From positions 1 through 64,000 of the forward strand of contig NZ_JANHLE010000009.1 in the NCBI RefSeq assembly GCF_028682475.1: a stretch of DNA of 64,000 nucleotides, read 5' to 3'. Position 1 is the stretch's first letter; every line of letters starts with the position of its first letter. The DNA is from Pseudomonas putida. GTDB taxonomy: Bacteria > Pseudomonadota > Gammaproteobacteria > Pseudomonadales > Pseudomonadaceae. A program made the position numbers and the translations under genes. A model generated the notes under the pieces. It was not told where the DNA came from, made no database searches, and saw only the letters and a program-made list of their open reading frames with translations. Positions 63,336 to 64,000 of the stretch are shown in pieces.

Positions 63336-64000
63336 ATGCCCGACACCGACCTCGACGCCAGCCTCCACCTCTGGCCTGAACTGATCGCTAAGCACCCGTG
63401 CAGCGGCTTGCTGCTGGGCAATGGCGCCAGTCGAGCGTTGTGGCGCCCGTTCACCTATTTCTCGCTGTTCGAAGAAGCCCAGCGGGTGCGTCACAAGCCC
63501 TTGAGCCTGACCGACCAGGCCTTGTTCAAATCCCTCGGCAGCGAACTGTTCGAGCCGGTGCTCAGCGCCCTGAACACCACGGTACGCATCAATGCCGCCC
63601 TGGCGATCAGCTCGTCTGCGCCGCTGAACCGCTATTACGCGATCAAGGAAGCGCTGATCCATGCCGTGCGCAGCGTGCACATCCCCTGGCGCCTGCTGCC
63701 GCAGTCGACCCTGCAACTGATCAACAACGAACTTCGTAATTACCGCAGCGTCTACTCCAGCAACTACGACTTGATCTGTCACTGGGCAGCCAGTCAGTCG
63801 GCGGGCGGTTTCCAGCCGTTGTTCGATGACGAAGGCGTCTTCGATATCCGCCACACACGTGCCCCCGGCACTCGCCTGTTGTACCTGCACGGTGGCTTGC
63901 ACCTGCTCAAGCAACAGGACGGCAGCACCCGTCAACGCAGCGCCAGCGACAGCCAGTTGCTCGATGGTTTTGCCGTGAACACGCCCGGCGATGTGCCGCT
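63336..64000 (+). CDS. DUF4917-family protein, 5' part
   Basis: About 221 residues to the window edge, so the C-terminus is missing. Starts MPDTDLDASLHLWPELIAKH, then the family block GLLLGNGASRALWRPFTYFS (about 23-42), AALAISSSAPLNRYYAIKEA and NYRSVYSSNYDLICHWAA. The Gly-rich GNGAS motif followed by a YSSNYDL block resembles SIR2-like NAD-binding proteins, which suggests a Rossmann-type fold. I recall this family as DUF4917; its function is unknown. Divergent from glpQ. Start at ATG 63336; an overlapping out-of-frame ATG lies at 63328. Confidence 0.75.
   Translation, partial: MPDTDLDASLHLWPELIAKHPCSGLLLGNGASRALWRPFTYFSLFEEAQRVRHKPLSLTDQALFKSLGSELFEPVLSALNTTVRINAALAISSSAPLNRYYAIKEALIHAVRSVHIPWRLLPQSTLQLINNELRNYRSVYSSNYDLICHWAASQSAGGFQPLFDDEGVFDIRHTRAPGTRLLYLHGGLHLLKQQDGSTRQRSASDSQLLDGFAVNTPGDVP

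Noticed and set aside
1..64000. CRISPR arrays, insertion sequences, prophage genes
   Set aside because: No regularly spaced repeats, transposase motifs or phage structural genes were seen; the only dispersed repeats are REP palindromes.

Overview
The window reads as a chromosomal segment of a fluorescent Pseudomonas, most likely of the P. putida group. The main grounds are the algU-mucA-mucB-mucD operon without mucC, the lepA-lepB-rnc-era-recO-pdxJ operon, an oprB-gcd pair followed by a second lon gene, a phaG gene, an opdH/tctCBA locus under TctDE, and several copies of the GCGGGGCAAGCCCGCTCC type REP palindrome. Family assignments come from reading the translations and from general knowledge of the families; no database was searched.

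Layout. 0.3-6.7 kb: periplasmic glucose oxidation (OprB porin, PQQ glucose dehydrogenase) and a Lon protease. 6.7-14.5 kb: the most unusual region, five genes related to the alpha-xenorhabdolysin (XaxA/XaxB, YaxA/YaxB) family of binary pore-forming toxins. They form two clusters, both on the minus strand, on either side of the housekeeping pair cmoA-cmoB (tRNA wobble uridine modification) and a chagasin-type cysteine-protease inhibitor lipoprotein. One cluster is an A-B pair. The other is A-B plus a third gene that is A-like but has lost the hydrophobic hairpin. 14.7-24.5 kb: a small exported protein, an OprD-family porin and a czcCBA heavy-metal efflux operon divergent from czcRS. 24.5-34.5 kb: the pdxJ-recO-era-rnc-lepB-lepA operon and the AlgU envelope-stress operon, with two AlgU-type promoters visible. 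34.9-41.2 kb: nadB, ygfX-like, sdhE, ygfZ, an HDOD gene and tctDE. 41.4-46.8 kb: the OpdH-like porin, TctCBA and an AbrB-family membrane protein. 47-53.8 kb: a periplasmic 5'-nucleotidase, ung, an enoyl-CoA hydratase/isomerase family hydrolase, a Tyr/His-rich lipoprotein, a diguanylate cyclase, a CWC-type cysteine-rich protein and an RsuA-type pseudouridine synthase. 54-64 kb: phaG, a tRNA-Gly, a membrane-anchored hexapeptide acetyltransferase, a polyamine-type binding protein with an FAD oxidase and a divergent LysR regulator, a SulP transporter, a LysE exporter, a secreted glycerophosphodiester phosphodiesterase and the start of a DUF4917-type gene.

How the genes work together. Most of the window is core metabolism, translation and envelope maintenance. 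Clear functional units are glucose to gluconate in the periplasm, Zn/Co/Cd efflux with its own sensor and a linked porin, tricarboxylate uptake with a dedicated outer-membrane porin and two-component system, and envelope-stress control by AlgU-MucA-MucB-MucD. The toxin island is the accessory part. It has lower apparent GC than its neighbours, paralogous expansion within 8 kb, and a hairpin-less third component that suggests a three-part assembly. No CRISPR array, insertion sequence or prophage was seen.
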